The notes under the pieces were generated by a model. That model worked only from the letters and a program-made list of their open reading frames with translations, was not told the origin of the DNA and did not search any database. Made by a program: the position numbers and the translations under genes. Below are positions 6,377 to 7,755 of a stretch of DNA of 7,755 bases, piece by piece. Each line of letters begins with the position of its first letter. The stretch's first letter is position 1. Source of the stretch: an uncultured Lachnospiraceae bacterium (lineage in GTDB: Bacteria; Bacillota; Clostridia; Lachnospirales; Lachnospiraceae); assembly GCA_902782715.1 (NCBI GenBank), contig CACZOG010000219.1:1-7755 (forward strand), in the 5' to 3' direction.

Positions 6377-7714
6377 ATGGCAGCAGAATTCAGAAAAGAC
6401 AGCGATATCATATTCGAAAGATTTATCGCCGGACTCGATGATTCGATAAACAACGGAGAAAGGTTAAAAGATGCAGATCGCGATCTGCAGTATTCTCTTC
6501 ATTTGCAGAACCAAAGAATAAAAAGACACGGACTTACCGCCAGCTTCAATTATTCCACACGAGGCAATTTATCAGGCGGACTGAATCTCGGAGACAAATG
6601 GAGAGACGGTCATTACATTAACAGTGTCGAAGTCCGATCCTGCGGTCAGAAGGAAGAATTTTTCAAAGACGGCAAAAAGCTTTTTAAATACAAAGAAAGA
6701 TCCAAAATCCATCAGACACTGACATCGGTAACATCTCCCGAAGATGTTGCGGATGACGAATACATCTGCCCCGACTGCGGTACTCCCACCAAAATTAAGA
6801 ATCTGATCGACGGATGTCCTTCGTGCGGCAACAAATTCAAGATGAGCGAACTTTATCCGAAGATCTCAGACTATCATATTGAACCGGATTTTTCATATAC
6901 ATACGGCGAAATGTTTGGAAAGACCATTTTACCCGCTATGGGAATCACAACGGGAGTATTTCTGCTTTTGGGCATTATACTGTCGGTTCTTCTCGCTTTA
7001 CTCGGTGTTCTGGGAGTCGTAGGTGCTAAGGTCACGGGTGATTCTTCAACTATGAATAATGCGATGAGTATCCTTGGAAACTCTGTAAGCATGTTTTTGT
7101 TCTCCGGCATTATGGCGATATTCTCCGGAGCAGTCCAAGGCTGGATAATAGGAACTATCATTGTTTTGATCCGCTTTGCGATCCTTTCTTCCAAAAAACT
7201 GTCTGCAGTTCCGTATCTCGGCACGGTAAGGCAGTTCGAGGAATTCATGAAAAAGATATCTCCCGAATTCTCTTACTTCTTCTTCGCAGGCAAAGTAATG
7301 TCGATGGTAAAAATGATGCTTCTTTCGGATGATCCGACCGAGCTTCCTTTTTATAACGGAAAAGGAATCAACCCGGCATACAAAAATGTAATCGAAGTTG
7401 CTTCAAGAGGCGTTGTCGGATTAGTGGATATAAAGACAGAGGGCGATTATGTTTTCTGTACCTCGGATGTATTTCTGACAAACACATATTATATGAACGG
7501 CAAAGTCAGCAGGGTCGACGAAACGGTTCGTGTCGTAATGAAGAAGAATGTCAACAAGCCCGTTAAAATGAGATTCCAGATCACGGGAATCCACTGCCCG
7601 AACTGCGGCGCAAGTTTTGATGCCACGAAAAACAAGACCTGTCCTTACTGCGGCGGAACATACAAGATCGAAGATGAAGACTGGTCAATAGAATTTCTTG
7701 ATAGAAAATCGTAA
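6377..7714 (+). CDS. Membrane protein with two zinc ribbons, possibly Tim44-like
   Basis: A 445-aa protein. Residues 1-125 are soluble and charged and I do not recognise the fold. Residues 131-150 form a zinc ribbon with C131, C134, C147 and C150 (CPDCG and CPSCG knuckles). Residues about 186-216 and 236-270 are hydrophobic, giving at least two membrane segments. Residues 285-400 begin with VRQFEEFMKKISPEFSYFFFAGKVMSMVKMMLLSDD, which resembles the start of Tim44-like domains (a DPxFS-type helix then a long helix); this is tentative. Residues 407-425 form a second zinc ribbon (C407, C410, C422, C425). With an even number of membrane passes both ribbons would face the cytoplasm. The gene has its own promoter and follows the ABC1 kinase after 110 bases. 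No terminator follows before the window edge. Function is unknown; roles in membrane protein assembly or scaffolding are speculation. Confidence 0.82.
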   Translation: MAAEFRKDSDIIFERFIAGLDDSINNGERLKDADRDLQYSLHLQNQRIKRHGLTASFNYSTRGNLSGGLNLGDKWRDGHYINSVEVRSCGQKEEFFKDGKKLFKYKERSKIHQTLTSVTSPEDVADDEYICPDCGTPTKIKNLIDGCPSCGNKFKMSELYPKISDYHIEPDFSYTYGEMFGKTILPAMGITTGVFLLLGIILSVLLALLGVLGVVGAKVTGDSSTMNNAMSILGNSVSMFLFSGIMAIFSGAVQGWIIGTIIVLIRFAILSSKKLSAVPYLGTVRQFEEFMKKISPEFSYFFFAGKVMSMVKMMLLSDDPTELPFYNGKGINPAYKNVIEVASRGVVGLVDIKTEGDYVFCTSDVFLTNTYYMNGKVSRVDETVRVVMKKNVNKPVKMRFQITGIHCPNCGASFDATKNKTCPYCGGTYKIEDEDWSIEFLDRKS

Positions 7715-7725
7715 AAAAGTATAAT
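7698..7725 (+). promoter_or_regulatory. Strong promoter overlapping the 3' end of the preceding gene
   Basis: TTGATA (7698-7703) and TATAAT (7720-7725) are 16 bases apart, close to consensus. The -35 lies in the last codons of the zinc-ribbon protein gene and the -10 just after its stop. It would start transcription near 7732 and drive a gene beyond the window. Confidence 0.65.
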
Positions 7726-7731
7726 GTAAAA

Positions 7732-7749
7732 AGAATTAGGGGTAATTCT
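7732..7749 (+). promoter_or_regulatory. Small hairpin with a Shine-Dalgarno-like loop at the predicted 5' end of the next transcript
   Basis: AGAATTA (7732-7738) pairs with TAATTCT (7743-7749) around a GGGG loop. AGGGG at 7738-7742 could be the ribosome binding site of the next gene, which would start within about ten bases of the window end. There is no T tract, so this is not a usual terminator. Confidence 0.4.
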
Positions 7750-7755
7750 AAAAAA

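Overview
The window is a chromosomal stretch from a low-to-mid GC Gram-positive anaerobe, most probably a Clostridia member of the Lachnospiraceae type (gut or rumen). This inference rests on strong GGAGG-type ribosome binding sites, TTGAca/TATAAT promoters, AGA/AGG arginine codons, a lipobox lipoprotein, U-tract hairpin terminators and a short two-hairpin intergenic repeat whose sequence I recognise from gut Firmicutes genomes. All genes read on the + strand, and no convincing minus-strand gene was seen.

Region 1 (1-2657) is a carbohydrate block. It starts with the 3' end of a GGDEF (diguanylate cyclase-type) gene. After 35 bases comes a 528-aa FGGY sugar kinase that resembles the ribulokinase of Bacteroides arabinose operons rather than E. 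coli AraB. Next is a canonical 231-aa L-ribulose-5-phosphate 4-epimerase (AraD) with all metal and catalytic residues in place, followed by a strong terminator. Kinase and epimerase are successive steps of L-arabinose catabolism (L-ribulose to L-ribulose-5-phosphate to D-xylulose-5-phosphate). The isomerase AraA and a transporter are not in the window. A compact palindromic REP-like element sits in the 77-base gap between the two genes.

Region 2 (2658-4260) is a single-gene unit: a 490-aa secreted lipoprotein starting at a GTG, with a lipocalin-like central part, an acidic linker and a calcium-loop-like motif. It ends at a hairpin terminator whose core is a 24-bp perfect palindrome.

Region 3 (4261-6266) is a translationally coupled pair: a 112-aa protein with a phasin-like N-terminus, overlapping by 14 bases a 536-aa AarF/UbiB (ABC1) atypical kinase with two C-terminal membrane segments. 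Lachnospiraceae generally lack ubiquinone and menaquinone, so the kinase probably has a role other than quinone synthesis. Its metal-binding DFG motif reads DWG.

Region 4 (6267-7755) has its own promoter. It holds a 445-aa membrane protein with a four-cysteine zinc ribbon on each side of its membrane segments and a possible Tim44-like domain. A strong promoter overlapping the 3' end of this gene points to another transcription unit just beyond the window edge. I see no phage, transposase, CRISPR, tRNA or rRNA. The most unusual elements are the intercistronic REP-like element, the phasin-like/ABC1-kinase pair and the double-zinc-ribbon membrane protein.
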